Positions 1 to 12,500 of a stretch of DNA of 64,000 nt are shown here, piece by piece (position 1 is the first letter of the stretch; every line of letters starts with the position of its first letter). The stretch is from the NCBI GenBank assembly GCA_963691705.1, contig OY829546.1, positions 36,054,040-36,118,039 on the forward strand, in the 5' to 3' direction. The notes beneath the pieces were generated by a model. That model was not told the origin of the DNA. It saw nothing but the letters and a program-made list of their open reading frames with translations, and did no database searches. Source of the DNA: Viola odorata (lineage: Eukaryota; Streptophyta; Magnoliopsida; Malpighiales; Violaceae). The position numbers were made by a program, and so were the translations under genes.

Positions 1-921
1 CCAACTGAAGTCTTCTTCTGAGAGGTTTATGAATCGGCCGATCCAGACATCCTTATTTTCCATCTCCCATCTATCCGTGGTCATTGCGTTGATAACCCTG
101 AGAAGAGGACATGACCTTATGTAGCTTGCGAAGAAAATGGTCTGATCAGGAATCTGTTTGAAGTGGCTGACCAACCATACTGTCAACAACTGGGTGCAAC
201 AAGTAAGTCTCCCTTTCCCTTTTCTTCGACAAGAGTCCAAGGAGCGAAAGGTTTCGGCCAGAATGGCTGTTGTAGGATTGATGGCATTTGTTTCCATCTC
301 GTAAAAGATGTTGGCTGCTGCAAAGTCGATGGCATTCCTCATTTTTGGAAAGAGGACAAATCCTACAATGGCGAAGGCCAGAATCCTTAAGCGTTTCTTT
401 CCGTTGGACAATCGAAAGCGTGCCTCAATATCTGACCAGCACCAGAAGTAGTCCCCCTCTCTGACACGAGTAGTGATTCCTAACAGCTTATCGAGCCTTA
501 TTTTGACACTTGAGGAGTCGAGTCGAACATTCTGGTATATGGCCGATATAGGAGAGGTGAAGCACATCAGAGCTGAGTACTCCTCTAGCGTAGGGGTCAA
601 GTCTACCTCTTTGTCGAAAGAGAAGCACCGATAATAGGGATCCCAGAATTTTAGGGCTGCTCGGATGCAACCCTAGTCAGTCTTTACGTCAACTAGGGTT
701 AGTAGCTTTCCATAGATACCCTCAAACTGTGTCTCTTCGTCTTCAGTCAGCTTATTTCTCAACATCCGAATCTTAGTTAAGTCAAAGTCCACAACTTCTA
801 CTTTGATCTTGGTGGTGATGTCAGGGGCGAACCCACGTTCCAACAGATCTCCTTGTGCGGCCTGATCGTCGAAACTTCGTCCCCCGAAAATATCAAATGA
901 AAGTAGTGTAGGTGCCGACAT
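1..921 (-). pseudogene. Ogre-like ORF1 protein (DUF7745-like), broken, partial
   Basis: The frame opens with MSAPTLLSFDIFGG at 921 and matches the plus-strand copy at 62232 along its length. It resembles the plant DUF7745 family found in ORF1 of Tat/Ogre retroelements; the function of that family is unknown. The frame is stopped at codon 83 by TAG (670-672), where the other copy has TGG. Beyond it the same frame stays readable, including the DPYYRCFSFDK region characteristic of the family, and continues to the window edge. This copy has TGG at two places where the right-hand copy has stops. The start is chosen because both copies share this Met and the homology begins there. Confidence 0.7.
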
Positions 922-1034
922 GTCGAATGAGCAAGATGGGTCCTATGGGACAAAAATAAAATTTTAAATGCAAAGTAACCTGCACGTGTAAGAAATCTTC
1001 AGTTCATATAATAGAAAAAAATCACGTCAATATG

Positions 1035-1238
1035 CTACGACAAACAGGTATAATCATGATGCACGTGCTGGGGCTCTGATTCCGACATTTCTAACTGGCT
1101 TGAATGGTTCCCGGATGATACCATGAAAAGGTCCCTAAAGTGTCGTCCAGTCGCCCGATTTCTTGCGAAATCGTATAACCTTTCGACTGGCTTTAGGGGT
1201 TCATCCGAGTTGGGATTGGTGAACACTACCCAGGACAT
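1035..1238 (-). CDS. Conserved short leader ORF of the Ogre-like element
   Basis: This 67-codon ORF lies between the primer binding site and ORF1. A similar frame is found at the same place in the plus-strand copy (61900-62115). Shared blocks include NPNSDE, DFARNR, TGRHFRDLFMVSSGN and SESEPQHVHH, so the peptide sequence is largely kept between two independently decaying copies. It resembles no protein I recognise. It could be a short upstream ORF, or an exon joined to ORF1 by splicing, which is known for some Ogre transcripts at other positions. Conservation may also simply reflect recent common origin. Confidence 0.35.
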   Translation of the reverse strand: MSWVVFTNPNSDEPLKPVERLYDFARNRATGRHFRDLFMVSSGNHSSQLEMSESEPQHVHHDYTCLS

Positions 1239-1419
1239 GTGTCCTAGGGCGTCACTACTACCCTCCTATTTTGGTAATTGTCCCCTGGGTGTAGGGCGCT
1301 ATGAAATGCATATGACAATTGATAAAGCAAATAAATAAACAGGCCAACAATTGATCAAAGCAAATAAATAAACAAATAAAACACCTCTCTAAAAAGATAA
1401 AACCGGCTCCGACCCTAAG

Positions 1420-1439
1420 TCCCCAGTGAAGTCGCCAAA
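1420..1439 (-). other. Primer binding site, left Ogre-like element
   Basis: On the minus strand TGGCGACTTCACTGGGGAC follows the LTR end after a short spacer. It begins with TGG, the complement of a tRNA CCA end. Ogre elements use a tRNA-Arg-type primer site of this general form; the tRNA assignment is from family knowledge. Confidence 0.65.
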
Positions 1440-2224
1440 CTGTCGCGCCCCGAAAATTAAAAATTCGCGAGTGTGCAACGAAATTTGAGACCTTCAGATG
1501 CTTGGCGTAAAAGGGACGCCTAGCAGCATGCAATGAAGTCGCCACCCTAATTTGGTTGCTAGGCTTAGGGAACCCTAATCGTCATGGCATAGAAAATATA
1601 ATAAGTAAAAAACTAAAGGCACAAAAAAAAAGGGGTCTGGACCCCAGACAAAGGTTCGGGGTCGTATTATGGTCTCGGGAAGGTGTTAGGCACCCGAGAC
1701 ACATCCGAAAACGGTTACCGGTTGATGAGAGAGGTGTTTAAAAAGGTGTTTGAGAAATGCGTTTTGAAAAAGGGGGCCCTCAGAGGAATCGTCACTTTAG
1801 TCTTTTTTATGATCGTGATGGGACTGAATTTTCCGTAAGACTGAATGAACGCCCTCTTTTTTCATCATCGGGCCATGCATGATTAACCTAATTACTACGT
1901 GATCCTAACATGGATTGCTAACAGAGTACAGATTTAAATGATTGATTTTAAAGTGGAAAACTGATGTGGGATCGAAAATCCCCATGTACATGCAGTCAAT
2001 GTAAGCGAGAATTTAAAATCATATGAACATGGCATTTTAAGCAACCCTTTAAACACGTTGTTCATGTGGGTTGATTTTAATTCTAGCAGTTCTATATATC
2101 ATGCATGCAGTTGATATTTGCGAAAAGCATCGAATAAATAAAAGGGACTTGTGAGGCGTACTTTCGAGCGAAGCTTGAAATTAACCTACAAAACGAGAGT
2201 GTTAGTGATGGCTTGAGAAATAAC

Positions 2225-2775
2225 TAAGCAATTTTAAGAATGCGAAAATTTAAATGACAGTTGATTGAATACGAGAAATGATGGATTTCACGCATACGAA
2301 AATGAGATGCTGAGTTTGATAAAAAAGATGACAGTTGATTGTATGCGAAAAATGATGGATTTCACGCATACGAGATTTAAATGCTGGATTGATTTGCATG
2401 CGAAAAATGATGGATTTTAAGCATGCGAGAATTTAAATGCTACGTTGATTACATGCGAAAAATGATTGATTTTAAGCACACGAGAATTTAAATGCTGTGT
2501 TGATTGCATGCGAAAAATGATTGATTTTACGCATACGAGAATTTAAATGCTGGGTTGATTGCATGCGAAAAATGATGGATTTTACGCATACGAGAATTTA
2601 AATGCTGGGTTTATTGCATGCGAAAAATGATTGATTTTACGCATACGAGAATTTAAATGCTGGGTTGATTGCATGCGAAAAATGATTGATTTTACGCATA
2701 CGAGAATTTAAATGCTGGGTTGATTGCATGCGAAAAATGATGGATTTTACGCATACGAAAATGAAATGTTGTTTT
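2225..2775. repeat. About 55-60 bp tandem repeats inside the left LTR
   Basis: Roughly nine copies of a motif containing TTGCATGCGAAAAATGAT, then GGATTTTACGCATACGAG and AATTTAAATGCTG. Copies 2500-2750 are nearly identical; flanking ones are more diverged. The right-hand LTR holds only degenerate relatives around 60600-60850, so this tract expanded after the two copies separated. Confidence 0.8.
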
Positions 2776-2864
2776 GATAAGTGCAGAAAAATTAAATGCT
2801 ATTGGTGATTTACAGGGAAGAAAAAAAGTTTAATGATTTGCAGAAAATAAAACAGGTTGATAAT

Positions 2865-3545
2865 GCAGGGAATAAACAGTTGGATATTTGCGGAAAATAA
2901 ACAGTTGATATTGCGACCGACCATGTAGGCGGTATTGAATTTAAATTGCTGAAAGTAAATTGCTGAAATTTAAAGTGCGGGAAAGTAAAGTGCGGAAAAG
3001 TAAACAGTTGATAATTTGCGGAAGGATTTCCAGCAGTTTTGCGAAAAATTAAAGCAGTTGATATTGCAGAAAATAAACAGTTGATATTGCGACCGACCAT
3101 GTAGGCGGTATTGAATTTAAATTGCTGAAAGTAAATTGCTGAAATTTAAAGTGCGGAAAAGTAAAGTGTGGAAAAGTAAACAGTTGATAATTTGCGGAAG
3201 GATTTCCAGCAGTGTGCGAAAAATTAAAGCAGTTGAATATTTACGAAAATTAAAATGCGACCGACCATGTAGGCGGTATTGAATTTAAATTGCTGAAAGT
3301 AAATTGCTGGAATTTAAAGTGCGGAAAATTAAACAGTTGATAAGTGCGACCGACCATGTAGGCGGTATTGAATTTAAATTGCCGAAAGTAAATTGCGGAA
3401 AATTAAAGTGCGAAAAATTAAACAGTTGATAATTTGCGGAAGGATTTCCAGCAGTGTGCGAAAAATTAAAGCAGTTGAATATTTACGAAAATTAAAATGC
3501 GACCGACCATGTAGGCGGTATTGAATTTAAATTGCTGAATATAAA
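2865..3545. repeat. Second tandem-repeat tract in the left LTR (GCGACCGACCATGTAGGCGG motif)
   Basis: The motif GCGACCGACCATGTAGGCGG followed by TATTGAATTTAAATTGC appears four times (about 2913, 3082, 3257, 3346) and a fifth at about 3498, spaced unequally by segments rich in AAATTAAACAGTTGATA. Its single counterpart in the right LTR lies near 60222-60243 in the opposite orientation, as expected from the element orientation. Confidence 0.8.
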
Positions 3546-6330
3546 TGACTGAAGTTAGATAACATTAAAATAAATATCACAATAAGAAATGAGCAATTCA
3601 CGTATAAAAACAATTCAATAAACAACTTGATGCAAGAATAAGCATACGAAATATTTTACGGAAAAAAGTGAACTAAACTATTCATGTATAAAATATATGA
3701 AAAATAGCACATATCACAAATAATAATCATACGAAGCATGTTAGCATTTTTGTAAAAAATGACGACTCGAAGGCTCGAAAAAATTATAAATGGGCTGGGC
3801 CCAGCTTGGAAGTTTGGAGAAATGGGCCAGGAACAATTCTTGGCCCATGGAAATTAATTAAAATGGTGATGGGCCAAGCCCATCACCCTTCTTTTATTTC
3901 TGCGTGAAGGGCCATGCGGCCCAAGTCACCATCTTCTTCCTCACGTCGCCGGAGCCACTGCCGGCGACGGAGGTGATGAACCAGGCGGCCAAATCGCCTG
4001 GTTCTTGGCCCGAAAGAAAGGTCTCCCTCCCAGCAGCACAAATACACTATCACAGCAAGGAAAACGGGAACAATGCAAGGACGTTTTTGGAGAGAACGGA
4101 AAGGTGCATATTTACATTAATTAGTGAAACAATTAAACTAGGCTAGGATAATTTAAACGGATGTTAGCATGGTAAATTAGGCTGGAAACAAAGTGATTGC
4201 AGCAAGTTTTAATGCTTGATTAATTAGCCAAGCTTTAAACGGGATTTAAAAGAAAGGAAGAAAACAAGAGAGAGAACCGCTCACCATGGTGCTGCTGCCG
4301 GCGGTCCACGGCGAGGAACGGGAGTGGGGGTGAGCGAACGAGGCTTAGCAGTACAGGTAAATGGAGAGGAGACAATGCTGTTTTTTTCTTGCAAAAATTC
4401 GGACCCTTTTGTTCGAAGGGAACGCGGCTATTTATAGCCAAAGGGATCGCGTGGTGGCCGGACGGAGGGGCTGCGCGTGGAGGAGGGGCTGGACGTGATG
4501 ATGGCGGAGCTAGGGAGCTACGGGCTAAGACGTGGCTGTGATGGGAGCAGGTGGCTCGGGTGAAGACGTGGCTGTGGGTTCTCCGGCACTGTGCATGTGC
4601 ATTATGCACATTAAATCAAGGGCCATTGATCTGGTTGACTTTCGTTGGTTGACCAGATCAATGGCCATGATCAAATGGACTTTCATCTGATTTAAATGGC
4701 CTCGAGCCGGTTCCCGCGACCCAACGTTCTGACTTTCCGAGCCGAAGGTACCGTCGCGTAGAGAAAAATACGACGGGTTTAACCGTCTACAGCGAATGAC
4801 GAGAATTTTTCGTTTAACGTGTTTATTTTTGCGTTCAAAAACGTGAAACGTTTGAACGGAAAAATAAAGACGTTACGCCGAAAATTACACGAAACGCTGT
4901 AGACCATTGCGAGCAGAAAAAAATCTAGCAACTATTTGATGGAAAACATTTTAAAGTGGAGCTATTGTCCGAGCAGACTTACTCGGGTCCAATAAAAGCT
5001 CGAATGAAAATAATAATAAAATAATAAAAATACTAAAAAATGCGCTAAAACATAAAAAATCCTAAAAATCATGAGATGACCTAAAACGAAGAAAAAACTA
5101 GCAAACGACTGCCGGATAGTAAAAAATGTGACTTTTAAGGCTAAAAATATTAATGATGATAATAATGAAAATACATGCCGAAAAATTAAAAATGCGATTT
5201 CGAAAGCTGACGATGCTAACGATGATGCTAAAATGCAACGAAACACCTAAGAACGCTAGCGACATTAAATCAACTGAAAATGACTGTAAATTAACTAAAT
5301 AACAGAAATGCTAAAATTAAATAAAAATGGCGTCAAAATTCGGGTATCAACACCATGATTGGTTGAGACTCTTAATAAATGTAAATAAATTAAACATTTA
5401 TATAAATTATAAAGAAATCTACACATTTTAAACTTTATATTGGAAAATTTAAAGATAATGTTAGATTTTGATAAAATTACACTCAGTTAAGAATGTATGA
5501 TAATACTTTTTTTAAAGGAATAAAATAAATTTGAATCAAAACATGGTTCAACCAAATTTCTTGCCTGAGTTTTAGGTGAAATTTTAATTGAATGTCTTGA
5601 GCTTTGACCAAAATAGATTATTAGAATTTTGAAGGGTCTTTTACACTGTTCAGTTGAAGATTTAGTAAAAGAAAAAATGTTTGCTTATTATCATTTCAAT
5701 TTTATTATGAAAAATAGAAAGAAAAAAAAGTGGTTCTTTATTTGACGGAGGTGAGTATTTTAGCAGGGCTATTAGCATTTCATCTTGTCTATTAAGACTC
5801 TTCTTTTTATTACTGAAAAACAAAAATATCCTTATAAAAAAAATACTAATTAAAAATTATCCAAAAGGTTCCATATTATTTGTCACATATATTTATCGTA
5901 AAATTAATTTCAAAAAAATTATCTTCTTATAATCTTCTCGGTATTGCCGCCCACCACTTATGAGCAAGAAAAGAATAAGGTGTTACTCATCTAATAGAAT
6001 AAGCAAACTTATTTTCACACTTTTATATTTATCATTATCTCAATTAAAAAGTATATATTAAAAACACGAACTTGTTAAACACATTTTTTTTAACAAATTA
6101 TTATTTTTCTTTGTATACGGAAATATGTTTGCTACTAGTTAATTAAGAAATGCATTGCAGATTTGTTAGAATTTTAGTGAAATGATTTTTGTTATTACAT
6201 TTTTTTTAAACTTAATTAGGTATACTCTCTCTGAGTAGTCGTTTTTAAACCAGTTTTTTCCAATTAGTTATTTTATTTACATTTTCTAAATTATTATTTA
6301 ATAATTTTTACTCTTTTATTAGTAATTAAT

Positions 6331-6489
6331 TACTCCCTCCGGTTTTGTTTATATGACCCTTAAATGTATGATGATGTGGAGATAATAATTAATAAATTTA
6401 GGAATATTATTATTTTTTAAATTCTTATTCCAAAAGAAATCTTGTAAGATTATAATTAAGAAAGATCAATAAAAAACGGACAGAGAGAT
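6331..6489 (+). mobile_element. Possible degenerate Stowaway-like MITE within each unit
   Basis: The segment begins TACTCCCTCCGGTTTTG and ends AAAAACGGACAGAGAG, which resemble the CTCCCTCCGT termini of Stowaway (Tc1/mariner) MITEs in inverted orientation. Length is about 160 bp. The termini are imperfect and no clear TA duplication can be fixed, so this is tentative. It is present at the same offset in every unit and in the gene-linked copy (about 31890-32045), so it predates the amplification. Confidence 0.35.
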
Positions 6490-6592
6490 GTGAACAATAT
6501 AAAACAAGATACTATCCCAATAATTGGTACGTGGATAATGAGTAGTAGATAATGACCGAGAGTAAGTCAGGAAGGCCGTTATCCACACCCAC

Positions 6593-6599
6593 TATAAAT
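6593..6599 (+). promoter_or_regulatory. TATA box repeated in every array unit
   Basis: CACTATAAATTGATGACAG sits at offset about 1233-1255 of each unit. TATAAAT starts at 6593, 8009, 9425, 10841, 12257, 13673, 15089, 16505, 17921, 19337, 20753, 22169, 23585, 25001, 26415 and 27828. The same context is found at 32151 in front of the beta-glucosidase gene. In most units the segment just upstream carries ACGTGGATAATG and the TATCCA element. The array copies thus keep the apparent core promoter intact, though nothing in the sequence proves activity. Confidence 0.65.
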
Positions 6600-9500
6600 T
6601 GATGACAGTGGAACACATTTTCTCCATTCCATATTTTCCAGTACTAGCTGCTACTATCTCAATTTTGTTATAATTATAGTATACATATTTACTTATTTGT
6701 GTATATTCTCTAGTATTCAAAAAAAGTACTACTCAATAATTAGCGTTTACACAGTAAAATTAAGATAACCATGATTGGTTGAGACTCTTAATAAATGTAA
6801 ATAAATTAAACATTTATATAAATTATAAAGAAATCTACACATTTTAAACTTTATATTGGAAAATTTAAAGATAATGTTAGATTTTGATAAAATTACACTC
6901 AGTTAAGAATGTATGATAATACTTTTTTTAAAGGAATAAAATAAATTTGAATCAAAACATGGTTCAACCAAATTTCTTGCCTGAGTTTTAGGTGAAATTT
7001 TAATTGAATGTCTTGAGCTTTGACCAAAATAGATTATTAGAATTTTGAAGGGTCTTTTACACTGTTCAGTTGAAGATTTAGTAAAAGAAAAAATGTTTGC
7101 TTATTATCATTTCAATTTTATTATGAAAAATAGAAAGAAAAAAAAGTGGTTCTTTATTTGACGGAGGTGAGTATTTTAGCAGGGCTATTAGCATTTCATC
7201 TTGTCTATTAAGACTCTTCTTTTTATTACTGAAAAACAAAAATATCCTTATAAAAAAAATACTAATTAAAAATTATCCAAAAGGTTCCATATTATTTGTC
7301 ACATATATTTATCGTAAAATTAATTTCAAAAAAATTATCTTCTTATAATCTTCTCGGTATTGCCGCCCACCACTTATGAGCAAGAAAAGAATAAGGTGTT
7401 ACTCATCTAATAGAATAAGCAAACTTATTTTCACACTTTTATATTTATCATTATCTCAATTAAAAAGTATATATTAAAAACACGAACTTGTTAAACACAT
7501 TTTTTTTAACAAATTATTATTTTTCTTTGTATACGGAAATATGTTTGCTACTAGTTAATTAAGAAATGCATTGCAGATTTGTTAGAATTTTAGTGAAATG
7601 ATTTTTGTTATTACATTTTTTTTAAACTTAATTAGGTATACTCTCTCTGAGTAGTCGTTTTTAAACCAGTTTTTTCCAATTAGTTATTTTATTTACATTT
7701 TCTAAATTATTATTTAATAATTTTTACTCTTTTATTAGTAATTAATTACTCCCTCCGGTTTTGTTTATATGACCCTTAAATGTATGATGATGTGGAGATA
7801 ATAATTAATAAATTTAGGAATATTATTATTTTTTAAATTCTTATTCCAAAAGAAATCTTGTAAGATTATAATTAAGAAAGATCAATAAAAAACGGACAGA
7901 GAGATGTGAACAATATAAAACAAGATACTATCCCAATAATTGGTACGTGGATAATGAGTAGTAGATAATGACCGAGAGTAAGTCAGGAAGGCCGTTATCC
8001 ACACCCACTATAAATTGATGACAGTGGAACACATTTTCTCCATTCCATATTTTCCAGTACTAGCTGCTACTATCTCAATTTTGTTATAATTATAGTATAC
8101 ATATTTACTTATTTGTGTATATTCTCTAGTATTCAAAAAAAGTACTACTCAATAATTAGCGTTTACACAGTAAAATTAAGATAACCATGATTGGTTGAGA
8201 CTCTTAATAAATGTAAATAAATTAAACATTTATATAAATTATAAAGAAATCTACACATTTTAAACTTTATATTGGAAAATTTAAAGATAATGTTAGATTT
8301 TGATAAAATTACACTCAGTTAAGAATGTATGATAATACTTTTTTTAAAGGAATAAAATAAATTTGAATCAAAACATGGTTCAACCAAATTTCTTGCCTGA
8401 GTTTTAGGTGAAATTTTAATTGAATGTCTTGAGCTTTGACCAAAATAGATTATTAGAATTTTGAAGGGTCTTTTACACTGTTCAGTTGAAGATTTAGTAA
8501 AAGAAAAAATGTTTGCTTATTATCATTTCAATTTTATTATGAAAAATAGAAAGAAAAAAAAGTGGTTCTTTATTTGACGGAGGTGAGTATTTTAGCAGGG
8601 CTATTAGCATTTCATCTTGTCTATTAAGACTCTTCTTTTTATTACTGAAAAACAAAAATATCCTTATAAAAAAAATACTAATTAAAAATTATCCAAAAGG
8701 TTCCATATTATTTGTCACATATATTTATCGTAAAATTAATTTCAAAAAAATTATCTTCTTATAATCTTCTCGGTATTGCCGCCCACCACTTACGAGCAAG
8801 AAAAGAATAAGGTGTTACTCATCTAATAGAATAAGCAAACTTATTTTCACACTTTTATATTTATCATTATCTCAATTAAAAAGTATATATTAAAAACACG
8901 AACTTGTTAAACACATTTTTTTTAACAAATTATTATTTTTCTTTGTATACGGAAATATGTTTGCTACTAGTTAATTAAGAAATGCATTGCAGATTTGTTA
9001 GAATTTTAGTGAAATGATTTTTGTTATTACATTTTTTTTAAACTTAATTAGGTATACTCTCTCTGAGTAGTCGTTTTTAAACCAGTTTTTTCCAATTAGT
9101 TATTTTATTTACATTTTCTAAATTATTATTTAATAATTTTTACTCTTTTATTAGTAATTAATTACTCCCTCCGGTTTTGTTTATATGACCCTTAAATGTA
9201 TGATGATGTGGAGATAATAATTAATAAATTTAGGAATATTATTATTTTTTAAATTCTTATTCCAAAAGAAATCTTGTAAGATTATAATTAAGAAAGATCA
9301 ATAAAAAACGGACAGAGAGATGTGAACAATATAAAACAAGATACTATCCCAATAATTGGTACGTGGATAATGAGTAGTAGATAATGACCGAGAGTAAGTC
9401 AGGAAGGCCGTTATCCACACCCACTATAAATTGATGACAGTGGAACACATTTTCTCCATTCCATATTTTCCAGTACTAGCTGCTACTATCTCAATTTTGT

Positions 9501-12500
9501 TATAATTATAGTATACATATTTACTTATTTGTGTATATTCTCTAGTATTCAAAAAAAGTACTACTCAATAATTAGCGTTTACATAGTAAAATTAAGATAA
9601 CCATGATTGGTTGAGACTCTTAATAAATGTAAATAAATTAAACATTTATATAAATTATAAAGAAATCTACACATTTTAAACTTTATATTGGAAAATTTAA
9701 AGATAATGTTAGATTTTGATAAAATTACACTCAGTTAAGAATGTATGATAATACTTTTTTTAAAGGAATAAAATAAATTTGAATCAAAACATGGTTCAAC
9801 TAAATTTCTTGCCTGAGTTTTAGGTGAAATTTTAATTGAATGTCTTGAGCTTTGACCAAAATAGATTATTAGAATTTTGAAGGGTCTTTTACACTGTTCA
9901 GTTGAAGATTTAGTAAAAGAAAAAATGTTTGCTTATTATCATTTCAATTTTATTATGAAAAATAGAAAGAAAAAAAAGTGGTTCTTTATTTGACGGAGGT
10001 GAGTATTTTAGCAGGGCTATTAGCATTTCATCTTGTCTATTAAGACTCTTCTTTTTATTACTGAAAAACAAAAATATCCTTATAAAAAAAATACTAATTA
10101 AAAATTATCCAAAAGGTTCCATATTATTTGTCACATATATTTATCGTAAAATTAATTTCAAAAAAATTAACTTCTTATAATCTTCTCGGTATTGCCGCCC
10201 ACCACTTACGAGCAAGAAAAGAATAAGGTGTTACTCATCTAATAGAATAAGCAAACTTATTTTCACACTTTTATATTTATCATTATCTCAATTAAAAAGT
10301 ATATATTAAAAACACGAACTTGTTAAACACATTTTTTTTAACAAATTATTATTTTTCTTTGTATACGGAAATATGTTTGCTACTAGTTAATTAAGAAATG
10401 CATTGCAGATTTGTTAGAATTTTAGTGAAATGATTTTTGTTATTACATTTTTTTTAAACTTAATTAGGTATACTCTCTCTGAGTAGTCGTTTTTAAACCA
10501 GTTTTTTCCAATTAGTTATTTTATTTACATTTTCTAAATTATTATTTAATAATTTTTACTCTTTTATTAGTAATTAATTACTCCCTCCGGTTTTGTTTAT
10601 ATGACCCTTAAATGTATGATGATGTGGAGATAATAATTAATAAATTTAGGAATATTATTATTTTTTAAATTCTTATTCCAAAAGAAATCTTGTAAGATTA
10701 TAATTAAGAAAGATCAATAAAAAACGGACAGAGAGATGTGAACAATATAAAACAAGATACTATCCCAATAATTGGTACGTGGATAATGAGTAGTAGATAA
10801 TGACCGAGAGTAAGTCAGGAAGGCCGTTATCCACACCCACTATAAATTGATGACAGTGGAACACATTTTCTCCATTCCATATTTTCCAGTACTAGCTGCT
10901 ACTATCTCAATTTTGTTATAATTATAGTATACATATTTACTTATTTGTGTATATTCTCTAGTATTCAAAAAAAGTACTACTCAATAATTAGCGTTTACAT
11001 AGTAAAATTAAGATAACCATGATTGGTTGAGACTCTTAATAAATGTAAATAAATTAAACATTTATATAAATTATAAAGAAATCTACACATTTTAAACTTT
11101 ATATTGGAAAATTTAAAGATAATGTTAGATTTTGATAAAATTACACTCAGTTAAGAATGTATGATAATACTTTTTTTAAAGGAATAAAATAAATTTGAAT
11201 CAAAACATGGTTCAACCAAATTTCTTGCCTGAGTTTTAGGTGAAATTTTAATTGAATGTCTTGAGCTTTGACCAAAATAGATTATTAGAATTTTGAAGGG
11301 TCTTTTACACTGTTCAGTTGAAGATTTAGTAAAAGAAAAAATGTTTGCTTATTATCATTTCAATTTTATTATGAAAAATAGAAAGAAAAAAAAGTGGTTC
11401 TTTATTTGACGGAGGTGAGTATTTTAGCAGGGCTATTAGCATTTCATCTTGTCTATTAAGACTCTTCTTTTTATTACTGAAAAACAAAAATATCCTTATA
11501 AAAAAAATACTAATTAAAAATTATCCAAAAGGTTCCATATTATTTGTCACATATATTTATCGTAAAATTAATTTCAAAAAAATTATCTTCTTATAATCTT
11601 CTCGGTATTGCCGCCCACCACTTACGAGCAAGAAAAGAATAAGGTGTTACTCATCTAATAGAATAAGCAAACTTATTTTCACACTTTTATATTTATCATT
11701 ATCTCAATTAAAAAGTATATATTAAAAACACGAACTTGTTAAACACATTTTTTTTAACAAATTATTATTTTTCTTTGTATACGGAAATATGTTTGCTACT
11801 AGTTAATTAAGAAATGCATTGCAGATTTGTTAGAATTTTAGTGAAATGATTTTTGTTATTACATTTTTTTTAAACTTAATTAGGTATACTCTCTCTGAGT
11901 AGTCGTTTTTAAACCAGTTTTTTCCAATTAGTTATTTTATTTACATTTTCTAAATTATTATTTAATAATTTTTACTCTTTTATTAGTAATTAATTACTCC
12001 CTCCGGTTTTGTTTATATGACCCTTAAATGTATGATGATGTGGAGATAATAATTAATAAATTTAGGAATATTATTATTTTTTAAATTCTTATTCCAAAAG
12101 AAATCTTGTAAGATTATAATTAAGAAAGATCAATAAAAAACGGACAGAGAGATGTGAACAATATAAAACAAGATACTATCCCAATAATTGGTACGTGGAT
12201 AATGAGTAGTAGATAATGACCGAGAGTAAGTCAGGAAGGCCGTTATCCACACCCACTATAAATTGATGACAGTGGAACACATTTTCTCCATTCCATATTT
12301 TCCAGTACTAGCTGCTACTATCTCAATTTTGTTATAATTATAGTATACACATTTACTTATTTGTGTATATTCTCTAGTATTCAAAAAAAGTACTACTCAA
12401 TAATTAGCGTTTACACAGTAAAATTAAGATAACCATGATTGGTTGAGACTCTTAATAAATGTAAATAAATTAAACATTTATATAAATTATAAAGAAATCT

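Larger units (their letters stand above)
1..5352 (-). mobile_element. Ogre-like (Tat lineage, Ty3/gypsy) LTR retrotransposon, 5' part
   Basis: Read on the minus strand, this is an LTR (5352 to 1441), a primer binding site next to it, a leader, and an ORF1 running off the window at position 1. The same arrangement is present on the plus strand at 58493-64000, and the two copies are clearly homologous through LTR ends, leader and ORF1. A very long LTR, a protein gene upstream of gag, and a primer site starting TGGCGACT are traits of Ogre-type Tat elements; the family name is inferred from these. The outer LTR edge abuts the tandem array at 5352/5353 with no intervening sequence. Gag, pol and the 3' LTR lie outside the window. 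Confidence 0.8.
1441..5352 (-). repeat. LTR of left Ogre-like element (about 3.9 kb)
   Basis: On the minus strand it starts TGTTGATACCCG and ends GGGGCGCGACA, giving the TG...CA ends of an LTR. The plus-strand copy at 58493-61685 has the same ends. This LTR is about 700 bp longer than the right-hand one, mainly because of internal tandem repeats at 2230-3540. The rest is AT-rich, with one stretch of higher GC at about 3900-4750. ORFs inside it (for example at 4235-4609, minus) are low-complexity and look non-coding. Confidence 0.8.

Noticed and set aside
4235..4609. 124-codon minus-strand ORF rich in His, Pro and Ala
   Set aside because: Low-complexity frame in a GC-rich part of the Ogre-like LTR; no matching frame in the right-hand LTR.
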